DNA of 58,984 nucleotides from an uncultured Oscillospiraceae bacterium (GTDB taxonomy: Bacteria; Bacillota; Clostridia; Oscillospirales; Oscillospiraceae). Made by a program: the position numbers and the translations under genes. The notes beneath the pieces were generated by a model, which saw only the letters and a program-made list of their open reading frames with translations, searched no databases and was not told the origin of the DNA. The DNA is taken from contig CAKTOB010000017.1 in assembly GCA_934589525.1 (NCBI GenBank), positions 1 through 58,984 on the forward strand, written 5' to 3'. Of this stretch, positions 43,631 to 50,256 are shown one piece after another; position 1 is the stretch's first letter; each line of letters starts with the position of its first letter.

Positions 43631-44444
43631 ATAGTGCTGCAAGGGTCTCACCGATGTCCCCATCAATGCAGATGGAACGCCCTTGTATTTCCTTTGGGCA
43701 GAAGGCTTTCCCAAGGTTGATACAGGCATAGGTGGCTTCCGGATTTCCTGCGGTCATTTGCCAGAAGGGATACTTGATGATCCCCGGGGTGTTATAACCA
43801 ACGCCCAATTCCAAAAAGAGGATTTTTCCGCTGCTCCGGCTCCGGAGAAACTGTTCATACCGCTGTGCTGCCTGGTGCCAGCCTTCATTCTCTACAAACC
43901 GATCATCGGAACGGAGATTCATGGTCAAAGGCTTGCCGCAGTGGGGGCAGACGGGAAGAAGCTCTGTGGGAATGCGCATGTGCTCTTGCTGTTTTACCAT
44001 TTCAAGAATGGCGGTTTCATTATCGAAGGTTTCTTGACAGCAGGGGGTGCTGCACTGGAACAGGCCGTAATCCCCCTGGGTATAGAAAAGCCGCTTCTTA
44101 TCAAACCCTGCCTTTTGAAAGCAGTGATCCACATTGGTGGTGATCACGAAATAGTCTTTTTCGGACACCAGCTTCAAAAGGGTTTCATAGACCGGCTTGG
44201 GGGCATCCATATACCGGTTGATGAAAATATATCGGCTCCAATAGGCCCAATACTCCTCCGGCGTGGCAAAGGAGCAGAACCCACCGGAATACATATCCTG
44301 AAAACCGTATTTTTTCTCAAAATCGGAGAAGTATTTCTGGAACCGCGCTCCGGTGTAAACGAACCCGGCAGAGGTGGAAAGCCCGGCTCCGGCACCGATC
44401 ACCACGGTATCCGCACGGCTCAGAGCTGTCTGCAAATTATTCAT
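43629..44444 (-). CDS. Class M sirtuin (SirTM-type protein ADP-ribosyltransferase)
   Basis: About 271 residues. Rossmann motif VVIGAGAGLSTSAGFVYTG (residues 14-32) and ITTNVDHCF (101-109) bind NAD. The usual catalytic His is replaced by Gln123 in TQGDYGLFQC, the hallmark of SirTM enzymes, which ADP-ribosylate a protein instead of deacetylating. Zinc ligands are Cys131 and Cys135/136 with CPHC at 166-169. In staphylococci and streptococci SirTM modifies a lipoylated GcvH-like protein; no such carrier or lipoate ligase is in this window. Start ATG 44444 overlaps the macrodomain stop (ATGAATAA). ATG 44495 is an alternative start, inside the macrodomain gene. Confidence 0.9.
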   Translation of the reverse strand: MNNLQTALSRADTVVIGAGAGLSTSAGFVYTGARFQKYFSDFEKKYGFQDMYSGGFCSFATPEEYWAYWSRYIFINRYMDAPKPVYETLLKLVSEKDYFVITTNVDHCFQKAGFDKKRLFYTQGDYGLFQCSTPCCQETFDNETAILEMVKQQEHMRIPTELLPVCPHCGKPLTMNLRSDDRFVENEGWHQAAQRYEQFLRSRSSGKILFLELGVGYNTPGIIKYPFWQMTAGNPEATYACINLGKAFCPKEIQGRSICIDGDIGETLAAL

Positions 44445-45222
44445 TTGCGCCCAGTAATCGGGCGTAGATTTCTTTGTCCATGTCTTTGAAAACATTGAAG
44501 ATCACTTTCTTTACACTGGTTTCTTTCGTATTCATAAACTGTTTTACGGTTTCCACCGCAATTTGTGCCGCCTGATCGTTGGGAAAATGAAATTCCCCCG
44601 TGGAAATACAGCAGAACGCCACGCTTTCCAAGCCGTTTTCCGCCGCCAGCTCCAGGCAGGAGCGGTAGCAGGAAGCCAACAGTTCCTTGTCCGCTTCCGT
44701 CACCCGCCCGCGGATGATCGGACCGACCGTATGCAGTACATACCGGCAGGGGAGATTGAACGCCGGGGTGATCTTTGCCCGTCCGGTGGGTTCGGGGCAG
44801 CCCTGCTGCTCCATCAGTTCTCTACAGGCAAGGCGCAGTTCTACGCCTGCAAAGGTGTGAATGGCGTTGTCAATGCAGCGGTGGCTGGGAATATAGCAGC
44901 CGGTGAGTCCTGAATTGGCGGCATTCACAATGGCATCGCACCGGAGTGTGGTAATATCCCCCTGCCAGAGGTACAGCCCTGGCGCAACAGGGGCTAAATT
45001 GTCGATGTCGGTAATGCCTTTGGCGGCCAGCTCCCCTTGCAGATAGTCATCCTGAACGGTCAGGAAAGCCGCATCAATAGGCTGTGGATTCCGGATATTC
45101 ATCAGGCCCCTTAAAAGCTGCCGTTGGCTGTCTACATCCCTGGGAATATCCCAGTCTACAGCTCTCGGCTGTTCTTTTAAAAGGGACTGGATCAGAAACA
45201 GCCGCCGCTGTGCTTGATTCAT
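44437..45222 (-). CDS. Zinc-type macrodomain protein-ADP-ribose hydrolase
   Basis: 261 residues. A helical N-terminal part of about 85 residues precedes the macrodomain: LWQGDITTLRCDAIVNAANS (85-104), LTGCYIPSHRCIDNAIHTFA (106-125) and YVLHTVGP near 161. Cys109, His114 and Cys116 fit the metal-binding pattern of the SirTM-linked zinc macrodomains, which remove ADP-ribose from the SirTM target. It is sandwiched by overlaps: its ATG shares ATGA with the flavin/ferredoxin gene and its stop overlaps the sirtuin start, so all three are probably translated together. Confidence 0.92.
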   Translation of the reverse strand: MNQAQRRLFLIQSLLKEQPRAVDWDIPRDVDSQRQLLRGLMNIRNPQPIDAAFLTVQDDYLQGELAAKGITDIDNLAPVAPGLYLWQGDITTLRCDAIVNAANSGLTGCYIPSHRCIDNAIHTFAGVELRLACRELMEQQGCPEPTGRAKITPAFNLPCRYVLHTVGPIIRGRVTEADKELLASCYRSCLELAAENGLESVAFCCISTGEFHFPNDQAAQIAVETVKQFMNTKETSVKKVIFNVFKDMDKEIYARLLGANE

Positions 45223-45824
45223 CGCTTCTCCACCGCCTTTACAGGACACTTTTCATAGCAGGCCCCGCAATGGAGGCAATGCTCCGGCTGGATGGTGTAT
45301 TGCGCGCCTGGAATAATGCACTTCTGGGGGCAGTGGTTCAGGCAGGTGCCGCAGCCGATGCAGGAATCCGTAATGCGATAGCCTTTTTCCTCGGTTTCCG
45401 CCTGTCCCACCGCATAAACCTCACGGAAGATGGGCTTCACGCCCAAATTGAAATATTCCACAGTGAAGTCCTTCAATTCAAAGATGATGCCGATATTCCG
45501 GGTATCTCCGGGATATACGTTGGCTAAATAGGGCTGTTCAGCGAAGATCGTGTTGATTTTTTCTTCCTGCTCCTCCGCAGGCACCGCCCTGCCGGACAGC
45601 CGGATCATTTCCTTGAACCGGGTATAAGCGAGAATTTGCACCCGCCCATCGGACAGAAGCTCCTCACAAAACGCCTTGCCCCGGGCTGTGAAGAAATACA
45701 GAAAATCCGGCTCATAATGAATGGCACTGATGCAGCGGATCTGCGGCGCGCCGTTTTGATCTACGGTGGCAAAAGACAGCACGCCGCAGAGCTTTAGTTT
45801 TTGTAAACAAATTTGTGCGTTCAT
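45219..45824 (-). CDS. Flavin-binding split-barrel (PPOX-like) fused to a 2x[4Fe-4S] ferredoxin domain
   Basis: 201 residues. Residues 1-130 resemble the pyridoxamine-phosphate-oxidase-like split barrel (LCGVLSFATVDQNGAPQIRC, LYFFTARGKAFCEELLSDGR), which usually binds FMN. Residues 150-201 hold two clusters, CIGCGTCLNHCPQKC and CLHCGACYEKCPVKA, each able to carry a [4Fe-4S] centre. It should be a cytosolic electron-transfer or reductase protein; the substrate is unknown. Start ATG 45824 has GAGAGG upstream. It overlaps the macrodomain gene by 4 bases and starts 22 bases after the nitroreductase stub. Confidence 0.88.
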   Translation of the reverse strand: MNAQICLQKLKLCGVLSFATVDQNGAPQIRCISAIHYEPDFLYFFTARGKAFCEELLSDGRVQILAYTRFKEMIRLSGRAVPAEEQEEKINTIFAEQPYLANVYPGDTRNIGIIFELKDFTVEYFNLGVKPIFREVYAVGQAETEEKGYRITDSCIGCGTCLNHCPQKCIIPGAQYTIQPEHCLHCGACYEKCPVKAVEKR

Positions 45825-45846
45825 AAAGGTACCTCTCAAAATAATG

Positions 45847-45939
45847 TCATTTGACTGTCAAGGCGGTTTCTTCAATTTGTTTCGGCTCAAGCCGCCGGAT
45901 GGAACGGCGGTGGATAATGGTATCAAAAATATCAGGCAT
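45847..45939 (-). pseudogene. N-terminal stub of a nitroreductase-family protein
   Basis: A 30-codon frame beginning MPDIFDTIIHRRSIRRLEPK closely resembles the start of nitroreductases, where the RRSIR motif contacts the FMN phosphate. It ends at a TGA after only 30 residues, and no continuation is visible in other frames before the next gene. Its ATG overlaps the radical SAM stop (ATGCCTGA). It is either the remnant of a deleted nitroreductase or a real minigene that keeps translation coupled across the operon; the remnant is preferred. Confidence 0.65.
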
Positions 45940-46975
45940 CTTCCTGGATCTCCTTCCAGCACTGGGGGTCAGCGGCATAGAAATTGCCGTCTTTCCCGCT
46001 GGCCACAGCAGGGCAGCCCCGGCAGAACGCCAGCAGCTCGCATTTGCTGCACTTTTCAAATTTTTTGTAATCCCGGTATTGCTCCATCTGGCACACCCAG
46101 ACATCTGCCAGCCGGTCAGTGAACACGTTGGCTACTTTGCTGTTTTGTACCCGGCGACAGGCGTAAACATCTCCCGTGGGGAGGATGGTCAGGTGGCAGT
46201 TGCCGCAGTTGCAGCCGCCGTAGATCATGCCATCCTCTACGGTTTCGGGGATTTTGAACGCCCCGGTTTCGTACTCATACAGTGTCCACAGATGGTCTTT
46301 CTTGTTGAAATAGGTCTCACAGTCGGCGGCCTCATAGTCCTTGAATTTCTTGTCGCAGTCAGACAGCAGCTTGCGGTAACGCAGCGGCTGGATGCCCACA
46401 TCCTTTTCTTCGCTGGTGGGGCAATAGCGGGCGAAGGCAAAGACATTGGCATGGGCGTTTACCACTGCATCGATGATGCCGGGAACCTGGTCAATATTCG
46501 TGCCGGAAACCGTGGTCATCACCACAGAGCGGATGCCCGCCCGATTGATGCAGCCGATCTTCTCCAAGGTGCACTCAAAGCTGCCGGGCTTGCGGAACCA
46601 GTCGTGGGTATCACGCAGGCCGTCAATAGAAAGCTGGTATTTTTCACAGCCGTAGTCTTTTAAGCGGCGGCAAACTTCATCGGTCAGGTGAAAAGGGTTT
46701 CCGAGAATGGTAAAAGGAATGTGGTACTGCTTCAGAAGTCCCAGCAGATTCCAGAAGTCCGGGTGGAGAATGGGGTCGCCGCCGGTGATGTAAAAATAGG
46801 GCAGACGGTCATAGACCCGGCAGAAGTCCAGGCAGTTGTAGAACGTGTCCCGCATTTGCTGCCAGGACATGGCATCCGGCTTTTTGTTGCAGTTTTCAGA
46901 GAAGATGTAGCAGTGCTTGCACCGCTGGTCACATTCATCGGTGATGTGCCATTGGAAAGAAAAATACTGTTTCAT
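45932..46975 (-). CDS. Radical SAM/SPASM peptide maturase (ACGX-type system)
   Basis: 347 residues. The radical SAM cluster motif is CDQRCKHC (Cys15, Cys19, Cys22), followed by the GGDP motif in FYITGGDPILHPDFW and the AdoMet barrel. The C-terminal SPASM region has GGCNCGNCHLTILPTGDVYA, CRR, and CSKCELLAFCRGCPA with a final Cys, enough for one or two auxiliary [4Fe-4S] clusters. Such enzymes make thioether or other cross-links in ribosomal peptides. The neighbouring peptide has ACGT/ACGA repeats, which fits the radical SAM 'ACGX' family I know from protein-family naming. Start ATG 46975 has AGGAGG 7 bases upstream. Confidence 0.9.
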   Translation of the reverse strand: MKQYFSFQWHITDECDQRCKHCYIFSENCNKKPDAMSWQQMRDTFYNCLDFCRVYDRLPYFYITGGDPILHPDFWNLLGLLKQYHIPFTILGNPFHLTDEVCRRLKDYGCEKYQLSIDGLRDTHDWFRKPGSFECTLEKIGCINRAGIRSVVMTTVSGTNIDQVPGIIDAVVNAHANVFAFARYCPTSEEKDVGIQPLRYRKLLSDCDKKFKDYEAADCETYFNKKDHLWTLYEYETGAFKIPETVEDGMIYGGCNCGNCHLTILPTGDVYACRRVQNSKVANVFTDRLADVWVCQMEQYRDYKKFEKCSKCELLAFCRGCPAVASGKDGNFYAADPQCWKEIQEDA

Positions 46976-47001
46976 AATGAGCCTCCTTGTTGTGATGGGA
47001 C

Positions 47002-47067
47002 GTATCTCCAAAAGTGCAGGGGCGGTTGCCCTCTTGGAGATACGCCCCAAGTTTTCTTGGGGTGTAT
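47002..47067 (-). other. Two alternative hairpins between precursor and maturase
   Basis: In the minus-strand transcript ATACACCCCAAG pairs with CTTGGGGCGTAT (47056-47067 with 47040-47051). GTATCTCCAA pairs with TTGGAGATAC (47034-47043 with 47002-47011), enclosing an inner GGGC/GCCC. They share 47040-47043, so their bases are mutually exclusive. Neither has a T-run. They probably set the ratio of precursor to enzyme by mRNA protection, partial termination or translation control. Confidence 0.7.
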
Positions 47068-47077
47068 CCCTTGGACC

Positions 47078-47278
47078 TTACTGCTTGTCGCCGGCGCCGC
47101 AAGCGGTGCCGCAGGCGGCTTTTCTTTCGGTGGGCTTGTCACCGGCGCCGCAAGCGGTGCCGCAGGCAGCGGGCTTCTCGGCGGGCTTGTCACCGGCGCC
47201 GCAAGCAGTGCCGCAAGCGGCCGCAGGAGCGGAAGCCTCCGTTTTCTTGTGCCAGCCAAAGAGATTAGAAAGTGCCAT
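47078..47278 (-). CDS. ACGX-repeat precursor peptide
   Basis: 66 residues. A short leader (MALSNLFGWHKKTEASAPAA) is followed by three copies of ACGTACGAGDK spaced exactly 17 residues apart (Cys22/26, 39/43, 56/60), joined by Pro/Glu/Lys linkers. Six Cys in C-x3-C pairs are the only Cys. The peptide fits the target of a radical SAM/SPASM maturase; thioether (sactipeptide-like) or other Cys-based links are the likely modification, but this is inferred. GGAGG is 7 bases before the ATG. No protease or exporter gene is adjacent, so the product may stay inside the cell or use a distant exporter. A metal-binding role of the unmodified peptide is the alternative. Confidence 0.88.
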   Translation of the reverse strand: MALSNLFGWHKKTEASAPAAACGTACGAGDKPAEKPAACGTACGAGDKPTERKAACGTACGAGDKQ

Positions 47279-47331
47279 ATGATTACCTCCAAATAGTATT
47301 CAGCAGGGGTATCGCCCCCTCTGTGATTCTT

Positions 47332-47359
47332 ATTTTACTCGGAATTTTTCGTGGCACAA
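47332..47359 (-). promoter_or_regulatory. Candidate promoter of the peptide/ADP-ribosylation operon
   Basis: On the minus strand TTGTGC (47354-47359), 16 bases, TAAAAT (47332-47337). The leader contains a small AGGGG/CCCCT hairpin about 20 bases before the ribosome site. Confidence 0.45.
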
Positions 47360-47380
47360 GTACGCACTATTTTATTACTC

Positions 47381-47398
47381 AGTCACCTTTTGGTAACT
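47381..47398. promoter_or_regulatory. Candidate HxlR-type operator
   Basis: AGTCACC (47381-47387) TTTT GGTAACT (47392-47398) is an inverted repeat with one mismatch, placed between the two divergent promoters, next to the operon -35. Confidence 0.5.
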
Positions 47399-47420
47399 AT
47401 TGGGGGGAGAACATTGGCTC

Positions 47421-47449
47421 TTGTGTTTTTGGGAGTGCTGCACTATAAT
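47421..47449 (+). promoter_or_regulatory. hxlR-type gene promoter
   Basis: TTGTGT (47421-47426), 17 bases, TATAAT (47444-47449). Confidence 0.65.
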
Positions 47450-47481
47450 AGGAATGTAAGATTTCAAAAGAGGTGCTGCAT

Positions 47482-47805
47482 ATGCTTACAAAAGAAGAGC
47501 TTCCTGCCTGCCCGGTAGCCACCACCGTCCAGATGATCGGCAGCAAATGGAAACTGCTGATCATGCGCAATTTGCTGGTGCGGCCCTGGCGATTCAACGA
47601 ACTGAAAAAGGACCTGGAGGGCATCAGCCAGAAGGTATTGACCGACAGCCTTCGTTCCATGGAGAGTGACGGCATCATCACCCGCACCGTCTATCCGGAG
47701 GTCCCGCCCAGGGTGGAGTATGCACTGTCTGAACTGGGAGAATCCATGCGCCCCATTATGGATGCCATGGAAGCCTGGGGCCGTGCCTACAAAGAGCAGA
47801 ATTGA
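47482..47805 (+). CDS. HxlR-family winged-helix transcriptional regulator
   Basis: 107 residues, the standard length. LPACPVATTVQMIGSKWKLL, the family start, contains the Cys (residue 9) that senses thiol-reactive or electrophilic compounds in YodB/HypR-type members. The winged helix follows (WRFNELKKDLEGISQKVLTD, then MESDGIITRTVYPEVPPRVE) and a dimerisation helix ends the protein. Divergent placement next to the precursor peptide operon, with an inverted repeat between, suggests it represses that operon and itself. Start ATG 47482 has AAGAGG upstream. Confidence 0.92.
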   Translation: MLTKEELPACPVATTVQMIGSKWKLLIMRNLLVRPWRFNELKKDLEGISQKVLTDSLRSMESDGIITRTVYPEVPPRVEYALSELGESMRPIMDAMEAWGRAYKEQN

Positions 47806-47830
47806 CGGAAGCAGCGGCTTCTTTGCGCAC

Positions 47831-47859
47831 TTGACGGAAAGAGCCTCTTTTCGTATAAT
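47831..47859 (+). promoter_or_regulatory. Promoter of the acyltransferase gene
   Basis: TTGACG (47831-47836), 17 bases, TATAAT (47854-47859). Confidence 0.7.
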
Positions 47860-47889
47860 GACAGAAAAACGGCGCAAGGAGGGGATGCC

Positions 47890-48903
47890 ATGGCATCCAA
47901 AGAGCGGGTGGCCTGGGTGGACGCGGCCAGGGGCTTTGGAATTTTGGCGATTCTGTTTTCTCATATCATTTCCGGGCACCCGGTGGCCAAGTGGATGTTT
48001 ACCTTCCATGTGCCCCTGTTTTTCTTTTTGTCCGGATTTCTCTTCCGGGCGGACAAGCCCTTTTCCCTGTTTTTAAAGGGAAAGTGCCGGGGGCTGCTGC
48101 TGCCCTATGTGACACTGGCCGTTCCCATGATTTTATCCGAAGGGTATCTGACCACGGTGCCGGGAAATTCTATCTGGCCCAGAGTGCTGACCCTGACGGG
48201 TCAGGTGCTGCTGCAGCGGCGGATGTGGACGCTGTGGTTTCTGGCCTGCCTGTTTTTCCTGGAGCTGGGGGCCTACTTTTTGGTGCGGTATGTGAAAAAT
48301 CCCGGTGCGCTGGCTGGAATCGGCGTGGCTCTGGGGGCTGTGGGGGTGGCCTATGGCATGGCAGGCGGCCCGGCCCTGCCCTGGGATTTGGATCTGTGTT
48401 TTTCGGCCCTGCCCTTTTTTCTGGGGGGCTACCTGCTGCGGGACAAGGGCAGCTGGATATTCGAGCATTCCAGAAGCCGCCGGGGGATATGGGCCTTTTT
48501 CGCCCTGGGCCTTGTCAATCTGGCGGCGGGGGCGCCGGGGATATTGGGAAAGGTGCCGGTGCTGGACCTTTTCAGCAGCCAGTATGGCATTGCGCCCTTG
48601 AGCTATCTCTCCGCCTTCGGGGGCATCGGGGCGGTGGTCATTGCCGCCTGTTGGATGTGCTGGAAGCCGGTGTGCTATCTGGGACAGAACAGCCTGATTT
48701 ACTTTGCATGGCACCAGAACCCGGTGATGACGGCCATCTCCGTCTGGTTCCCCAGGTGGGGCATTCCGGTGGCGGGGTTTGCGTCCTCCGCTGCCATGTG
48801 GGGCGAAAAGTTCCTGGAGCTGGGGACCATTCTCCTGGTGCTCACCGGGTGCAGCTGGATACTGAACCGAAAAAAGCTGCGCTGGCTTTTGGGAAAACGG
48901 TAA
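47890..48903 (+). CDS. Membrane acyltransferase, acyltransferase-3 (OafA/WecH-like) family
   Basis: 337 residues with about 10 membrane helices. It opens with RVAWVDAARGFGILAILFSH, the family start including the catalytic-type His (I-x-x-H), then FTFHVPLFFFLSGFLFR. Further helices follow, with NSLIYFAWHQNP near residue 275, which matches the C-terminal conserved region. Such proteins O-acetylate cell-surface sugars; the target here is not known. AAGGAGGGG lies before the ATG. It is a single-gene unit. Confidence 0.88.
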   Translation: MASKERVAWVDAARGFGILAILFSHIISGHPVAKWMFTFHVPLFFFLSGFLFRADKPFSLFLKGKCRGLLLPYVTLAVPMILSEGYLTTVPGNSIWPRVLTLTGQVLLQRRMWTLWFLACLFFLELGAYFLVRYVKNPGALAGIGVALGAVGVAYGMAGGPALPWDLDLCFSALPFFLGGYLLRDKGSWIFEHSRSRRGIWAFFALGLVNLAAGAPGILGKVPVLDLFSSQYGIAPLSYLSAFGGIGAVVIAACWMCWKPVCYLGQNSLIYFAWHQNPVMTAISVWFPRWGIPVAGFASSAAMWGEKFLELGTILLVLTGCSWILNRKKLRWLLGKR

Positions 48904-48967
48904 ATTTGAATTTTTTGGAAATCATTGGTACAAAAGGCCGTATATGCGCTTTTTTCCAAAATCTCTC

Positions 48968-48996
48968 TTGCATTTTGCCCGGGAGTTGGCTATACT
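48968..48996 (+). promoter_or_regulatory. Promoter of the small membrane protein gene
   Basis: TTGCAT (48968-48973), 17 bases, TATACT (48991-48996). Confidence 0.65.
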
Positions 48997-49086
48997 ATAG
49001 AAAGCGAGGACTCGGTGCCGAGGCTGTGCAGGTGTGCGGGTTCTCTGTGTTTCCGTGTTGCAACATATGAAATGGAGGAAATTCCT

Positions 49087-49413
49087 ATGAAAACCTTGAA
49101 TGCTGTTGTAAAAGTTCTGGCTGCTCTGGCTGCTGTTGCCGGTGTGGTTTATCTGCTGGCTGCCTATGGTGATAAGGTCGTTGCCTGGGCCAAGCGTGTG
49201 ATCGGCTGCTGCCCCTGGGACGAGGGCATGGAGGAAGAGGCGCCCGCCGCAGAGGAGACCCCTGTCGCTGGAGAAGCCCCCGTTGAAGCAGAGCAGGCAC
49301 CCGTAGAAGAGCCCGCTCAGGAGACTCCCGCCGTGGAAGAGCCTGCCGTCCAGGAGCCCGAATCCAATGAGCCCGTTGCCGACGAGGGCGATTTCGAAGG
49401 CGAAACCAATTAA
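49087..49413 (+). CDS. Small single-pass membrane protein with acidic Pro/Glu/Ala tail
   Basis: 108 residues, function unknown. Residues 5-27 form a hydrophobic helix (VVKVLAALAAVAGVVYLLAA). A short basic/Cys segment follows (WAKRVIGCCPWDEG), then about 60 residues of low-complexity acidic sequence with EEPA/VEAE/QETPAVEE units. Orientation cannot be decided; the basic residues after the helix suggest the tail may be cytosolic. GGAGGAAA precedes ATG 49087. It has its own promoter and terminator. Confidence 0.75.
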   Translation: MKTLNAVVKVLAALAAVAGVVYLLAAYGDKVVAWAKRVIGCCPWDEGMEEEAPAAEETPVAGEAPVEAEQAPVEEPAQETPAVEEPAVQEPESNEPVADEGDFEGETN

Positions 49414-49421
49414 AAGACATC

Positions 49422-49459
49422 AAAAAGAGAGGCCAACGGTGAAAAGGCCTCTCTTTTTT
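49422..49459 (+). terminator. Terminator of the small membrane protein gene
   Basis: AAAAAGAGAGGCC pairs with GGCCTCTCTTTTTT. Confidence 0.9.
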
Positions 49460-49476
49460 GTGCTTTTCCAGAAAGA

Positions 49477-49505
49477 ATCCCCGGCTCGTGAAGAGTCGGG
49501 GATTT
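49477..49505. terminator. Second terminator-like hairpin, possibly for the mtnN operon
   Basis: AATCCCCGGCTC and GAGTCGGGGATT form a stem with one mismatch, with TTTTT on the plus strand and a weaker T-rich end on the minus strand, 25 bases beyond the mtnN stop. Confidence 0.6.
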
Positions 49506-49529
49506 TTGGAAAGTTTCCTGGGGTGGCCC

Positions 49530-50246
49530 TCAGGCCTGGTTTTCGCTTTCAAACAGCGTTTTTGCCATGGTCCGGGTCACCTGGGCGCAGTGGTGGGCGG
49601 CCATGTTTTCGAAGGTGGGGTAGTCCATCTGGGCGGAGTTGTCCGCCTTGTCGGAAATGGCCCGGAGGATGACGAAGGGAATGCCGTTGCGGTAAGCGGT
49701 CTGGGCAATGGCGGTACCTTCCATTTCCGTGCAGAGGGCCTGGGTTTTCTCAATAATAAAGTCCTTCCGCTCCTTGCTGGCAATGAACTGGTCGCCGCTG
49801 GCCACCCGGCCGATTTTGGCGTGGCCGGGGTTCAGGGCCTCGGCGGCGGCAAAGGCCCAGGCCATCATGGCTTCGTCAGCCGGGAAGGTCAGGGTGTCCA
49901 TTCTGGGGACCTGACCGTAGGGGTAGCCAAACTCCGTGCAGTCAAAATCGTGGTACATGGCGTCCTGACTGATGACCAGGTCCCCGATGTCCAGCTCCGG
50001 GGACAGGGAACCGGCAATGCCGGTGTTTACCAGGTGGGTCACCTGATAATTGGAGCAGAGGATCTGGGCACACAGGGCGGCGTTGACCTTGCCGATGCCG
50101 CACTGGACCACCACGGTGGGGAGCCCTTCCAGGGTGCCCTCAAAAAAGCGGCTTCCGGCAACGGTTTGCGCCGCACAGTTTTCCATGGCGGCAACCAAAG
50201 TTTCCACTTCCTGGTCCATGGCGCCGATAATTCCGAGTTTTGTCAT
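49530..50246 (-). CDS. mtnN: 5'-methylthioadenosine/S-adenosylhomocysteine nucleosidase
   Basis: 238 residues, the family size. TKLGIIGAMDQEVETLVAAM opens the protein and includes the catalytic-site Glu; VNTGIAGSLSPELDIGDLVI and MEGTAIAQTAYRNGIPFVIL (ribose- and base-binding Met-Glu, then the Asp of AISDKAD) complete the site. It cleaves adenine from SAH and MTA. Its product S-ribosylhomocysteine is the LuxS substrate, and luxS is the gene directly upstream with a 10-base gap, so the pair forms one methyl-cycle detoxification operon. The start is ATG 50246 after AAGGAG. Confidence 0.95.
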   Translation of the reverse strand: MTKLGIIGAMDQEVETLVAAMENCAAQTVAGSRFFEGTLEGLPTVVVQCGIGKVNAALCAQILCSNYQVTHLVNTGIAGSLSPELDIGDLVISQDAMYHDFDCTEFGYPYGQVPRMDTLTFPADEAMMAWAFAAAEALNPGHAKIGRVASGDQFIASKERKDFIIEKTQALCTEMEGTAIAQTAYRNGIPFVILRAISDKADNSAQMDYPTFENMAAHHCAQVTRTMAKTLFESENQA

Positions 50247-50256
50247 ATTTTTCTCC

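Noticed and set aside
46972..47292. Alternative 106-codon frame over the precursor peptide
   Set aside because: It is Pro/Ala/Leu-rich, ignores the AGGAGG site and destroys the exact Cys-repeat pattern of the 66-residue frame.
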